DNA from: Cellulomonas aerilata
GTDB lineage: Bacteria; Actinomycetota; Actinomycetes; Actinomycetales; Cellulomonadaceae
NCBI RefSeq assembly: GCF_007991755.1
Contig: NZ_BJYY01000007.1
Span: forward strand, 1-64,000
Direction of reading: 5' to 3'
Length of the DNA: 64,000 nt
Positions 8,509 to 16,457 of the stretch are shown one piece after another. The position numbers and the translations under genes were made by a program. How positions within the stretch are numbered: position 1 is the first letter of the stretch; each line of letters begins with the position of its first letter. The notes beneath the pieces are model-generated. The model saw nothing but the letters and a program-made list of their open reading frames with translations. It ran no database searches and was not told where the DNA came from.

Positions 8509-11500
8509 TCAGCCCCGGCCCAGGATCTCTGCCGGCGAGGACATGCCGGTGCTCCGGGGGACGACCAGCATGGGTCCCCGGACGGGTCCGAACGACGCAG
8601 CCGGGGGGCTGCCGGGGGCTGGCGCTGCCACCAGGGACCGGTCGCCGAGCTGGTCCCGGCGCACGACGGGGACCGGGTACCGGAACGTCCCGTCGTCCTC
8701 CACGTCGACCGGCCCCGTCGAGGCGTTGATGCCCTTCGACCACGAGAGCTGCGCCGACCCGCCCGGGGGGAAGTTCTGCCCGTACGCCAGGACCACGGTG
8801 CCCGGCTTGGCCACGCGGGGCAGGAGCCGCACGCTCGGCGTGTGCAGCACCATCGTCGCCTCGTCCGCGTCGTTGGCGGCGACCGGGTCGGTGGTCGCCG
8901 TCCCGACCCGCGCGGTCACGGGCCCGGTGACCTCGGCGACCGGACCGTCGTCGACCGGCGGGGGCGGTTGCGGCGCAGGCGGAGCCGGCGGCGGCTCCGG
9001 GACGGGCAGGCCCAGGGTCGCCGTGACGGTGGTCGTCCCGCCGGGTGCCACGCTGCCCAGGGCGCACGCGGTCGGTGGTGCGGTGCACCCGGTCATCGCC
9101 GTCACCGTGACGAAGTCGGGGAACCCCACCGTCAGCCGGACGTCCGTCGCCGGTGCCGGTCCCGCGTTGCTGACGGTGAGCGTCGCGGTCACCGGCTGCC
9201 CGCCGCGCCAGGCACGCACGGGCTCGGGTCCGGGGCCGAGCGCGACGTCGACCGAGACGTCGGCACGCACCGGCCCGACGACCACGACGGTCGCGGCGCG
9301 GTTGTCCGCGGTGTCGCGCTCGATCACGCCCGAGGCGGCCGACGCGGTCGCCGTCCGGCTGCCCTCGACGCGCCCGCGGACGACCACCTGGTGGGCGACG
9401 CCGGCCCCCCGGGGCAGCGGTCCCGGCACCTCGCACAGGACCGACGCCGCGGTGACCGTACAGAGGCCGCTCGCCTCGGTCTCCGCCGTCAGTCCGGCCG
9501 GCAGGTCGGCACCGACGCGCACGTCGGCCGCCGTGCCGGGGCCGGCATTCGTCACGGCGACGGTGAGCGTCGTCGTGGAGCCCACCTCGACGGCGGGCGG
9601 GTCGGCGGTCAGCGTCACCACGAGGTCGGCGTAGGGCTGGTACGCGGGCTCGGTCTCCGGGCCGCGCTGCTGCGCGACCTCCCGGAGCCCCGTGCCGTCC
9701 GGTGCGACGGCGTAGACGCCCCGCTGGTCCGGCTGACCGGCGGGCTGCCCGGCCAGGGCGATCTCGGTGCCGTCTGGCGACCACGCCGGGTCCTCGGTGA
9801 CGGAGAGGACCGGGCGGGACGGCGTGGCCCCACCCGCGGCGAGGCCGGTGACCTGGGTCGCGTCGGTGACCGCCTCGGGCACGTCCGGGCCGTCCGCTCC
9901 GGCGTCGGCCAGCGTGATCACGTGGAGCGCGCCGTCACGCTCCACCACGAGGCGCGACCCGTCCGGCGACCACGCGGGGGACCGGCCGGTCTGCCCCAGG
10001 TCCACCTCCTCCGACCCGTCCTCCGCGCTCACGACCCAGACCTGCGGCGTGCCCGGGTGCGCGGTCGGGGCCGCGCGGGTCGTCGCGGAGGTCCGCACGG
10101 TGGTCACGGCGGCGGTCACGGCGGCCCCATGCCCGGCAGGAGCGGCGAGGGCGGCCAGGACAGGCGTCGCCGAGGTCCGGTGCCGGGCCGGTGGTGCGCC
10201 GCCGAGGTGGTGGAAGCCCGCGTCGACGACGGGTGGTGGGTCCTCCTCGGAGTCCCCGGAGGCGTCGAGCACGTCGAGGCTGACCGGGTCGCTGGTGACG
10301 GGACGGCCCCCGGCCGGCGTGGCGGTGGCGACCACGTCGTGCTCCCCTGCGCCGCTGGCGTTGACCACCAGCTCCGGGGTGGACGCCCTGCCGTCCACCC
10401 CACGGAGGGTGCACTCGAACCGGTCCGGCGTGCTCCCCGCCGGCAGCAGCTCGCAGCCGTCCGGCGGGTAGGGGACCTCCGGGTCCAGCGCCTCGGTCAG
10501 GAAGTCCTCGAAGGGCAGCACGACCGTCACGTCGACCGGGCCGTCCACCTCCGCCAGCTCGATGGTCGCCTCGACGTCGGTTCCGGGGTCGACCCTCTCC
10601 GCGTCGAGCGACAGCGTCACCACGGGATCCCTGACCACAGTCCCCGAGACCGCGGCGACGTCGTCCGCGGGGTCGGGGTCCGTGCCGTCGGTCCGGGTCG
10701 TGGCCTCGACGCTGAAGGTCCCGGTGCGGGAGGCGGTCAGCGGGATCACGATGTCGACGCCGGGCTGAGCCGCCTGCTGCACCTGGCACACGACCCCGCC
10801 GGAGCCGCGCTCGCAGCCCGCCGGCAGCGTCGGCGGAAGGGTCAGGTGCGAGTCGACCGACACGTCGACCCGGACGGGCGCCGGCCCCGGCGCGGCACCG
10901 ACCGTGACGGTGAGCGCCACGGTCCCGCCCGGTGCCACCCGGGTCACGTCGGTCGACAGGGCGACGGAGGCGTCGACCACCTGGACGTCCTGCCGGCTGA
11001 TCACGAGCCGTCGGCCGTCCGGCGACCAGGACGGGTCGACGTCGTGGCGCACCTTCCCGGCTGGGGCGGGCGCGCTCACGCGCTCGATCACGCCGGTCGC
11101 CACCGTGGCCACCCAGACCTCCGGCGGGTGGTGGTCGAGGCGACCGCTCGAGCGATAGCGGACGAAGGCGATGCGGGCGCCGTCGGGCGACCAGACCGGG
11201 TCGACGTCCATGTCGCGGACCGCCCGGTCGGTGGTGAGCGGCACGGCGCCGCTCCCGTCCGCGGCCGCCACGACGATCTGGCGCCCCTCGAAGGCACCCC
11301 GGTCGCCCACGGGGACCTTCGCCGCCCAGGCGACGCGCCGGCCGTCCGGCGAGTAGCCCGGTCCTGCGTCGTCGAACGTGTAGGTGCCGCCCCTGACCAC
11401 CGTGGAGCCGATCGTCCGGCGCCCCGAGCCGTCCCGGGCCACGACGTCCGACACGTCGGCGACATGGGCGTCGAAGGTGAAGCCGATGTCGGCGTACTCG

Positions 11501-12807
11501 ACGGGGTCCCGGTCCGTCGGGGGTGCCGGCGTGGGCGTCGGCGTCGCGAAGCGCTCGAGCCACGCGCCATGGCTCTCCGAGAGCCCCGGGACGGCGGCCA
11601 CCGGGGTCACGTCACGCGGTTGCATGCCGATGAGGCGCGACCGGTCCGTCCTGCCCTCACCGTCCGCGCGGACCGCGGTGAGGAAGACGTCGCCGTGGGG
11701 GTCGTCCCGGGTGGTCGTGAAGAGCAGCTCCGTCGAGCCGGGTGACCACTGCGCCTCGGAGCTCTGCGGAGCCGACGGCGACTGCGTGGCCGGGTCGGTC
11801 GGCTCCGCCCACAGCGGCGCCACGGTCGGCATGTCGGGGGCGGGGCGCAGCGGCACGTAGGCCAGGGACCCGTCCGGCCGGTACTGCGTCGTCGTGAAGA
11901 CGACCCACGTCTCGTCGGTGCCCGTGACGTAGAGGCTGGTGGCCGCCGGCTGGGTCTCGGCGGCCGCGCCGTCGGTCACCCGGCGCAGCGCCGTCTCGGT
12001 GGGCGGGGCGCCGCCGGGCCCCGGGCGTGGCGGCGTCACCTGCACGGTGTAGAGGTCGCCGAGGGGGTCGTCCCTGGTGCTGCTGAACACCAGGCTCCTG
12101 CGGTCCGGCAGCCACGCCGGCCACAGGTCGTCGGCCGGGTGGTCGGTCACCCGCGCCCGCGGGCTCACGCACGACGGCGCCGTCCCGGCGGGTGTGTGCG
12201 ACACCCAGAGGTCCCACCCGGTGCCGTCGTCCGCGGCGAAGGCCACCGTCACGTCCCACCCGAGCGTGCTGCGCTGGACGAGGACGACCGGGTGCGACTC
12301 GACGACGGAGTCGCAGGTGATCGCGACGGCCGGCGCGCCGTCCAGCACGAGCAGGACGTCGCCGCCCGGGTTCGTGCCCGAGGTGCGGACGAAGGCGTAC
12401 GTGCCCGACTCGCCCGAGGACAGCTCACCGGTGTGGACCGAGGACCCGACGTCCGCGAACGCCGGCCGCAGGCTCGAGGCCGCCAGCCGGTCGGCGCCGT
12501 ACAGGTGAGTGCCGTTCGACAGCCGACGTCGGACCTCGCTCATCCCGAGCCGGTCACGGTCGTCGGTGAACGCCAGCCGCGGCTCGCCGGGATCGGGCAC
12601 GGGTACGGTCACCGCCGAGGTCGGATCACCTGCCGGCGTCGGACCCGGCGTCGGGCCCGGCGTCGGAGCCGCAGCCGCGACGCTCCCGGCGCCCGACGCG
12701 GGTCCGACGTCCGACCGGGCGGTCGTCGACCCGGTCCCCGCGGCGCACCCCGACACGAGGAGCGCCCACACCAGCCCGCGCGCCGTCGCTGAGGCACCAC
12801 GCCGCAT
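8509..12807 (-). CDS. Giant lipoprotein with PD40 beta-propeller and CARDB/DUF11-like repeats
   Basis: A 1432-aa exported protein heading the eCIS operon. ATG at 12807 follows AGGCAGGA and gives an Arg-rich n-region, a hydrophobic core and a lipobox VSGC (Cys21). The next ~60 residues are a PTPGPTPGPTP linker. Two sets of WD40-like/PD40 units are visible (repeated YSPDGRRVAWAA, WSPDGARIAFVR, WSPDGRRLVIS, WSPDGSRLVVE and WSPDGTEIALAG). Between and after them are CARDB/DUF11-type Ig-like repeats (VAPGGTVALTVTVG, VEVGSTTTLTVAVTNAGPGT, QPVTATLTVSNAGPAP), and a beta-rich end. It probably forms an extracellular propeller plus stalk. Its tight link to DUF4255 (stop, 2 nt, ATG) puts it with the eCIS. 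The role is unknown; surface docking or ligand sensing is inference. Confidence 0.85.
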   Translation of the reverse strand: MRRGASATARGLVWALLVSGCAAGTGSTTARSDVGPASGAGSVAAAAPTPGPTPGPTPAGDPTSAVTVPVPDPGEPRLAFTDDRDRLGMSEVRRRLSNGTHLYGADRLAASSLRPAFADVGSSVHTGELSSGESGTYAFVRTSGTNPGGDVLLVLDGAPAVAITCDSVVESHPVVLVQRSTLGWDVTVAFAADDGTGWDLWVSHTPAGTAPSCVSPRARVTDHPADDLWPAWLPDRRSLVFSSTRDDPLGDLYTVQVTPPRPGPGGAPPTETALRRVTDGAAAETQPAATSLYVTGTDETWVVFTTTQYRPDGSLAYVPLRPAPDMPTVAPLWAEPTDPATQSPSAPQSSEAQWSPGSTELLFTTTRDDPHGDVFLTAVRADGEGRTDRSRLIGMQPRDVTPVAAVPGLSESHGAWLERFATPTPTPAPPTDRDPVEYADIGFTFDAHVADVSDVVARDGSGRRTIGSTVVRGGTYTFDDAGPGYSPDGRRVAWAAKVPVGDRGAFEGRQIVVAAADGSGAVPLTTDRAVRDMDVDPVWSPDGARIAFVRYRSSGRLDHHPPEVWVATVATGVIERVSAPAPAGKVRHDVDPSWSPDGRRLVISRQDVQVVDASVALSTDVTRVAPGGTVALTVTVGAAPGPAPVRVDVSVDSHLTLPPTLPAGCERGSGGVVCQVQQAAQPGVDIVIPLTASRTGTFSVEATTRTDGTDPDPADDVAAVSGTVVRDPVVTLSLDAERVDPGTDVEATIELAEVDGPVDVTVVLPFEDFLTEALDPEVPYPPDGCELLPAGSTPDRFECTLRGVDGRASTPELVVNASGAGEHDVVATATPAGGRPVTSDPVSLDVLDASGDSEEDPPPVVDAGFHHLGGAPPARHRTSATPVLAALAAPAGHGAAVTAAVTTVRTSATTRAAPTAHPGTPQVWVVSAEDGSEEVDLGQTGRSPAWSPDGSRLVVERDGALHVITLADAGADGPDVPEAVTDATQVTGLAAGGATPSRPVLSVTEDPAWSPDGTEIALAGQPAGQPDQRGVYAVAPDGTGLREVAQQRGPETEPAYQPYADLVVTLTADPPAVEVGSTTTLTVAVTNAGPGTAADVRVGADLPAGLTAETEASGLCTVTAASVLCEVPGPLPRGAGVAHQVVVRGRVEGSRTATASAASGVIERDTADNRAATVVVVGPVRADVSVDVALGPGPEPVRAWRGGQPVTATLTVSNAGPAPATDVRLTVGFPDFVTVTAMTGCTAPPTACALGSVAPGGTTTVTATLGLPVPEPPPAPPAPQPPPPVDDGPVAEVTGPVTARVGTATTDPVAANDADEATMVLHTPSVRLLPRVAKPGTVVLAYGQNFPPGGSAQLSWSKGINASTGPVDVEDDGTFRYPVPVVRRDQLGDRSLVAAPAPGSPPAASFGPVRGPMLVVPRSTGMSSPAEILGRG

Positions 12808-12987
12808 GGGGTCCTGCCTCTCTGGTCGTCGCCGCGCACCGGACCCGGACGGCGACCCGGGCCGGTCGCCACGCCGGCCGTCGCCGTCCGCCGCCGCGTC
12901 GGCGGTCCGCGCCCGAGGTCGCCCACCGTCCCGCCCCCGCCGGGTGCGGGAGCACCGCGCGCTGGGCAGGCCTTCGGGCAGCACGAC

Positions 12988-13003
12988 GTGCCCGCACGGG
13001 CAC
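12988..13003 (-). terminator. Hairpin downstream of the eCIS regulator gene
   Basis: GTGCCC-GCAC-GGGCAC forms a 6-7-bp stem 7 nt after the stop codon of the LuxR-type gene. It resembles the hairpin after the ATPase gene (GTGCCCG..CGGGCAC in both), so it may be a recurring terminator or regulatory element of the locus. The rest of the 203-bp gap before the lipoprotein gene should hold that gene's promoter, but none is clearly readable. Confidence 0.4.
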
Positions 13004-13010
13004 CCACGGG

Positions 13011-13634
13011 TCAGATCAGGCCCTCGCGCAGCGCGTAGGCCACGGCGTGCGACCGGTTGCGCAGCTGCAGCCGGGTGGTGATGTCGTGCAGCACGTTCTT
13101 GACCGTCCGCTCGGAGTAGGACAGCCGGTGGGCGATCTCGCAGGTGTCCAGCCCCTCGGCGACCAGTCGCAGGACGTCGACCTCCCGTGCCGCCAGCCCG
13201 GTGAAGGCCAGGCCGCGCGGCCCGAGCACGTGCCGCTGCACCTTCCCGACCTGGTCGAGGAGTCGGCCGAGCAGGTCCGGCGGGACGCTGCCCTCACCGG
13301 CGGCCGCCGACTGGATCACCTTCACCAACCGGTCCGGCGTGGCCTCGTGCCGCCGGACCAGCCCCAGCACCCCGGCCTCCACAGCGGTCACGAGGTCGGA
13401 GTCGTCCAGCCGGGCGGCGACCAAGACGGTCCGGACGCCCCCGTGGCGCTGGGTGGCCCTCAGGGTCGCGACCGCCTCCTCGTCGACGTGGTCGACGGTG
13501 ATGACGACCACTGCGGCGTCCTCCGCCTCGGACGGGCCGACCACCCGGACCTCCGGCCGTGGGCGCAGCTGGCTGGTCACTCCCGCCTCCGAGATCGGAT
13601 CCCGAGCCAGCACGCGGACCCCGATGCGTTCCAT
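13011..13634 (-). CDS. LuxR-family orphan response regulator with degenerate receiver
   Basis: A 207-aa cytoplasmic transcription factor. ATG at 13634 follows a GAGGGAG site. The C-terminal GerE/LuxR HTH (about 140-205) is clear: LTGL-like LAFTGLAAREVDVLRLVAEG, then CEIAHRLSYSERTVKNVLHD and LQLRNRSHAVAYALREGLI. The N-terminal ~125 residues follow a receiver fold (VLARDPISEAGV, TVLVAARLDDSDLVTAVEAG, AAAGEGSVPPDLLGRLL). However, the strand-3 phospho-acceptor Asp seems replaced within AVVVITVDH, and the strand-5 Lys is Arg (GLVRR). Phosphorylation control is therefore doubtful. It lies divergent from the membrane-protein/PAAR genes and upstream of the eCIS operon, so it probably controls the system. 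Confidence 0.88.
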   Translation of the reverse strand: MERIGVRVLARDPISEAGVTSQLRPRPEVRVVGPSEAEDAAVVVITVDHVDEEAVATLRATQRHGGVRTVLVAARLDDSDLVTAVEAGVLGLVRRHEATPDRLVKVIQSAAAGEGSVPPDLLGRLLDQVGKVQRHVLGPRGLAFTGLAAREVDVLRLVAEGLDTCEIAHRLSYSERTVKNVLHDITTRLQLRNRSHAVAYALREGLI

Positions 13635-13789
13635 GACTGCTCCCTCGGTCGGCGGCCGAACGACGCATCGGCCGGATGCCCGGAGTGTGCGCCGCGACGC
13701 TCTCCGTGCAGTCAACGTGGGCTCAACGGGCAACCGGCGGTGCCCCCAGGTCCGGCCCCGCGGTCGGTCCGGGGCCGGCCGCCGCTCCC

Positions 13790-13795
13790 TAGCGT
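13790..13795 (+). promoter_or_regulatory. Predicted -10 box for a leaderless transcript
   Basis: TAGCGT fits the actinobacterial TANNNT -10 pattern. It ends 7 nt before the ATG at 13803, so transcription would start at or next to the A of the start codon. No Shine-Dalgarno sequence precedes the ATG, which agrees with a leaderless mRNA. Two TCAACG words at 13712-13737 could be regulator sites in this divergent spacer. Confidence 0.45.
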
Positions 13796-13802
13796 CGGCG
13801 CC

Positions 13803-15095
13803 ATGGCCACGACTGCGACGCTCGACCCCAGCCCCGTCACGCTGGACCCGGGCGGGGTGGCGACCGTCCCGCTGCAGATCCACAACAGCGGGACCATCGT
13901 CGAGGGGTACCGCCTGGAGGTGGTCGGCCCCGCCGTCGGCTGGGCGTCGGTCGAGCCGGCCGAGGTCACGCTCTACCCGGACACGTCGGCGACCGCCACG
14001 GTCATGTTCTTCCCGCCCCGGTCGGCCGACGTCGCCGCGGGCGAGCTGAGGTACGGGGTCCGGGTGGTGCCCGACGCGCACCCGGAGCAGGCCGTCGTGC
14101 CCGAGGGCGCCGTCGAGGTGCTGCCGTTCAGCGACACGACGGCGGAGCTGATCCCGCGCACGTCGCACGGACGGCGCAGCGCGCGGGTGCGCGTGGCGGT
14201 GGACAACCGCGGCAACCGCCCGGTCACCGTCGCGCTCCGGGCGTCGGACCAGGCCCGGCTCGTCTCCTTCGACGTGCGGCCGGAGGTCAGCACCGTCGCG
14301 CCCGGTCAGGCGACGTTCGTCGACGTCCGGGTCCGTCCGGACACGACGATCTGGCGCGGCCCGGCGCGGACGCTGCCGTACACCGCCGTGGTGGACCCGC
14401 GCGACGGCACCTCGGTGACGCTGGACGGCACCTACGTCCAGGAGCCGATGGTCCCGCACTCGCTGGTCAAGGCGCTGGTGCTGGCGCTCCTGCTGCTGCT
14501 GGCCCTCGCCGCGCTCTGGGTCTACCTGCTGGCGCCCCGGGTCGAGTCCGCCGCGCAGGCGGCGGCTGCGGAGCAGGTCGAGCAGGCCGAGGCGAAGGCG
14601 GAGCAGGCGACCGCCGCCGCCGAGGAGGCCGGCGCCGCTGCCGGGGCGGCGCAGGGGTCCGCCACGTCGGCGGGGCAGGCGGCTGAGCAGGCGGCCGTGA
14701 CCGCCGGGCAGACCGCGCCGCCCGCGGTCCAGACGCCGGTCGGCGAGCGGCTCCAGGTGGCCACCGACGGGTCGGGCTCGGCGAGCTTCCCGATCCCGGA
14801 CGGGTCGACGCTGCAGCTGACGGACATCGTGCTGAGCAACCCGCAGGGCGACTTCGGTCGGGTGGTGGTGGAGGTCGGTGAGCGCGAGCTGTTCGACTCG
14901 GCGCTGGAGAACTTCCGCGACCTCGACTACCACTTCATCACCCCCATCGTCGGCAGCGGTGGCCAGGAGCTGACGATCACGGTCGACTGCAACACCGTCG
15001 GTGCGCCGCCCGGGGCCGAGCCCCCCGACGAGTGCGACACGTCGATGTACTTCGGCGGGCTGCTCGTCACGCCGGCACCCGCCCCGGCCCCCTGA
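13803..15095 (+). CDS. eCIS-linked single-pass membrane protein with Ig-like domains
   Basis: A 430-aa protein. It has no signal peptide. Residues 1-215 are two beta-sandwich-like domains (LDPGGVATVPLQIHNSGTIV, then RVAVDNRGNRPVTVALRASD and TVAPGQATFVDVRVRPD). A strong helix follows (about 221-243, LVKALVLALLLLLALAALW), then an Ala/Glu/Gln-rich helical linker (about 248-310) and a C-terminal beta domain (about 315-430). With no signal peptide, the Ig-like half is predicted to be cytoplasmic and the C-terminal domain outside. Such a protein could tie a cytoplasmic particle to the membrane, as described for CisA in Streptomyces; homology to CisA was not tested. The gene is followed 15 nt later by the PAAR gene. 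Confidence 0.8.
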   Translation: MATTATLDPSPVTLDPGGVATVPLQIHNSGTIVEGYRLEVVGPAVGWASVEPAEVTLYPDTSATATVMFFPPRSADVAAGELRYGVRVVPDAHPEQAVVPEGAVEVLPFSDTTAELIPRTSHGRRSARVRVAVDNRGNRPVTVALRASDQARLVSFDVRPEVSTVAPGQATFVDVRVRPDTTIWRGPARTLPYTAVVDPRDGTSVTLDGTYVQEPMVPHSLVKALVLALLLLLALAALWVYLLAPRVESAAQAAAAEQVEQAEAKAEQATAAAEEAGAAAGAAQGSATSAGQAAEQAAVTAGQTAPPAVQTPVGERLQVATDGSGSASFPIPDGSTLQLTDIVLSNPQGDFGRVVVEVGERELFDSALENFRDLDYHFITPIVGSGGQELTITVDCNTVGAPPGAEPPDECDTSMYFGGLLVTPAPAPAP

Positions 15096-15110
15096 ACCCG
15101 GGCGACCCTC

Positions 15111-15428
15111 GTGCCCACGGGGCCCGCGCTGCGCGCCGGTGACACTGCGCTGTGCCCGCTGTTCGACGGCCCGAAGCCCCACGTCGGGGGGCCGATCACC
15201 CCGGCGGCCGCGGTGCCGACGGTGCTGATCGGCGGGATGCCCGCGGCCGTCGGCAACGGGCTCCCGGGCGGGATCGTGTGCGTGTCCCCGGCGCCGAACG
15301 GGATCGCGACGGGCAGCGCGACGGTGCTGATCGGCGGCTTCCCGGCCGCCCGCCTCGGGGACCCCTCGCTGCACGGCACGCCCGTCGCGCCGGGCCCCGG
15401 CCTCCCCACCGTGATCATCGGGGGCTGA
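15111..15428 (+). CDS. PAAR-domain spike tip protein
   Basis: A 105-aa PAAR-like protein, GTG start at 15111. It shows the repeating PAAR pattern: PALRAGDTALCPLFDG, HVGGPI, TVLIGGMPAAVGNG, CVSPAPNGIATGSATVLIGG, PAARLGDPSLHG and TVIIGG. By family knowledge such proteins form the sharp cone capping a VgrG/gp5-like spike in T6SS and eCIS; a bound metal and the spike partner are not visible here. It is the second gene of the short divergent operon and is followed by a strong hairpin. Confidence 0.92.
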   Translation: MPTGPALRAGDTALCPLFDGPKPHVGGPITPAAAVPTVLIGGMPAAVGNGLPGGIVCVSPAPNGIATGSATVLIGGFPAARLGDPSLHGTPVAPGPGLPTVIIGG

Positions 15429-15545
15429 CGGCACCCCGACCGGTCGGCCCGCCCGGCATCCGCCGGTCGGTCCGCGAGCGCCCCGGCCTCCGTGCGCGGC
15501 GTGCCCGGGGACCGGACCGCGCGCCCGTCCGCGCCGGCGCGTCGA

Positions 15546-15566
15546 CCGGCGCCCTGAGGGCGCCGG
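15546..15566 (+). terminator. Strong hairpin ending the membrane-protein/PAAR operon
   Basis: A perfect 9-bp stem (CCGGCGCCC / GGGCGCCGG) with a TGA loop, about 120 nt past the PAAR stop. It has no U-tract, as is usual in high-GC actinobacteria. A 12-nt perfect palindrome (CCGACCGGTCGG) lies at 15436-15447. The hairpin separates the eCIS locus from the T4SS-like operon. Confidence 0.55.
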
Positions 15567-15593
15567 AGACGTCCATGCTGCGCAGGTTCGGTG

Positions 15594-15622
15594 TTCAGGT
15601 GCCTCGTGTCGGTGGGTACGGT
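15594..15622 (+). promoter_or_regulatory. Candidate promoter of the T4SS-like operon
   Basis: TTCAGG (15594-15599) and TACGGT (15617-15622) are separated by 17 bp. The -10 fits the actinobacterial pattern and the -35 is weak. It would give a leader of about 115 nt before the ATG at 15746, which has a GGAGG ribosome site. Confidence 0.3.
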
Positions 15623-15745
15623 GCAGATGGTGGACCATGGACCTGTCACCCATGGGGTTGGACGACGTGCACGGGACCGGCGCTCGATGTCGCCGGGGCG
15701 CGATCACGCGTCGCACAGCGAGGATCCACGACACGGAGGCAATCA

Positions 15746-16012
15746 ATGAGCGTTCAGACGAATGCGCACCTGCTGGCCACGCAGGCCGGCTTCGGGACCA
15801 CGGGCTTGTCCGCGTGGATCCAGAACAACGTCATCACGATCATCCTGCTGCTCATCGCGGCCACCGCGCTGTGGGCGGGCAAGAACGGGAACATCTCGAA
15901 GGTCGTGACGATCGGGGCGTGCGCCGTCGTCGGCGTGGCCATCCTGGCCCTGGCCACGACCGGAGCCGCGATGGAGATCGGCGCCTGGCTCGTGGGTCTC
16001 TTCCGAGCCTGA
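15746..16012 (+). CDS. Small two-helix membrane protein (VirB2/pilin-like position)
   Basis: An 88-aa protein; ATG at 15746 after ACGGAGGCAATC. It has a short polar N-terminus, then two hydrophobic helices (about 29-45, VITIILLLIAATALW, and about 54-72, TIGACAVVGVAILALATT) joined by a short basic loop (AGKNGNISK). Size and two-helix layout match VirB2/TrbC-like pilins or PrgI-neighbour proteins of T4SS, but I see no diagnostic motif. It is first in an operon followed by VirB3-, VirB4- and VirB6-like genes, which is where such a subunit is expected. Function is inferred from context. Confidence 0.75.
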   Translation: MSVQTNAHLLATQAGFGTTGLSAWIQNNVITIILLLIAATALWAGKNGNISKVVTIGACAVVGVAILALATTGAAMEIGAWLVGLFRA

Positions 16013-16022
16013 GGTCCTGGCG

Positions 16023-16457
16023 ATGCGGCTGCCCGATGACGACGAGATCTACGACGTCGACCAGACGTACCTGGGGCCTCCGGGACGCTACATCGGACGG
16101 TTCCGCTACCGGGCGATCCTCGTGGGGCCGGTGGTCTTCCTGGTCGGCCTCGTGACGATCAACCAGAGCGGGATCGGCTACTCCCTGCTGTCGGTCGGCC
16201 TCCTCGCCATCGGGACCGCGTGGCTGACCGGGTGGTTCGTGGACCACACGAGCCAGGAGCGTCCCGTCGGCGTCCTGATCCAGACGTTCGCGCACGAGCT
16301 GACCGCCCGGCGCGCCGTCACGAAGGGCCGGCGCAGCCGTCCCACCCGGGCGTTCCGCGCCCGCACCTCCGAGATCGGTGCACCGCACCCGCTGCCGTCC
16401 GGCCGTCGCCGGTGGCGGTCGTACGCGAACCGAGCAGCCGCGAGCAAGGGGTCCTGA
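16023..16457 (+). CDS. VirB3/PrgI-like inner-membrane protein
   Basis: A 144-aa protein 10 nt downstream of the previous gene, whose stop overlaps the next start (TGATG). An acidic N-terminus (MRLPDDDEIYDVDQTYLGPP) leads into two predicted helices (about 31-50 and 54-75; RAILVGPVVFLVGLVTI and LLSVGLLAIGTAW). A strongly basic C-terminal tail of ~60 residues follows. Short bitopic or two-pass proteins placed directly before a VirB4 ATPase are VirB3 in Gram-negative systems and PrgI/TcpE-like in Gram-positive ones, so that role is likely. No specific family was recognised by motif. Confidence 0.7.
   Translation: MRLPDDDEIYDVDQTYLGPPGRYIGRFRYRAILVGPVVFLVGLVTINQSGIGYSLLSVGLLAIGTAWLTGWFVDHTSQERPVGVLIQTFAHELTARRAVTKGRRSRPTRAFRARTSEIGAPHPLPSGRRRWRSYANRAAASKGS

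Noticed and set aside
8509-12807. TolB-like periplasmic protein
   Set aside because: PD40 repeats alone resemble TolB, but length, CARDB/DUF11 repeats, the lipobox and lack of Tol-Pal neighbours argue against it.
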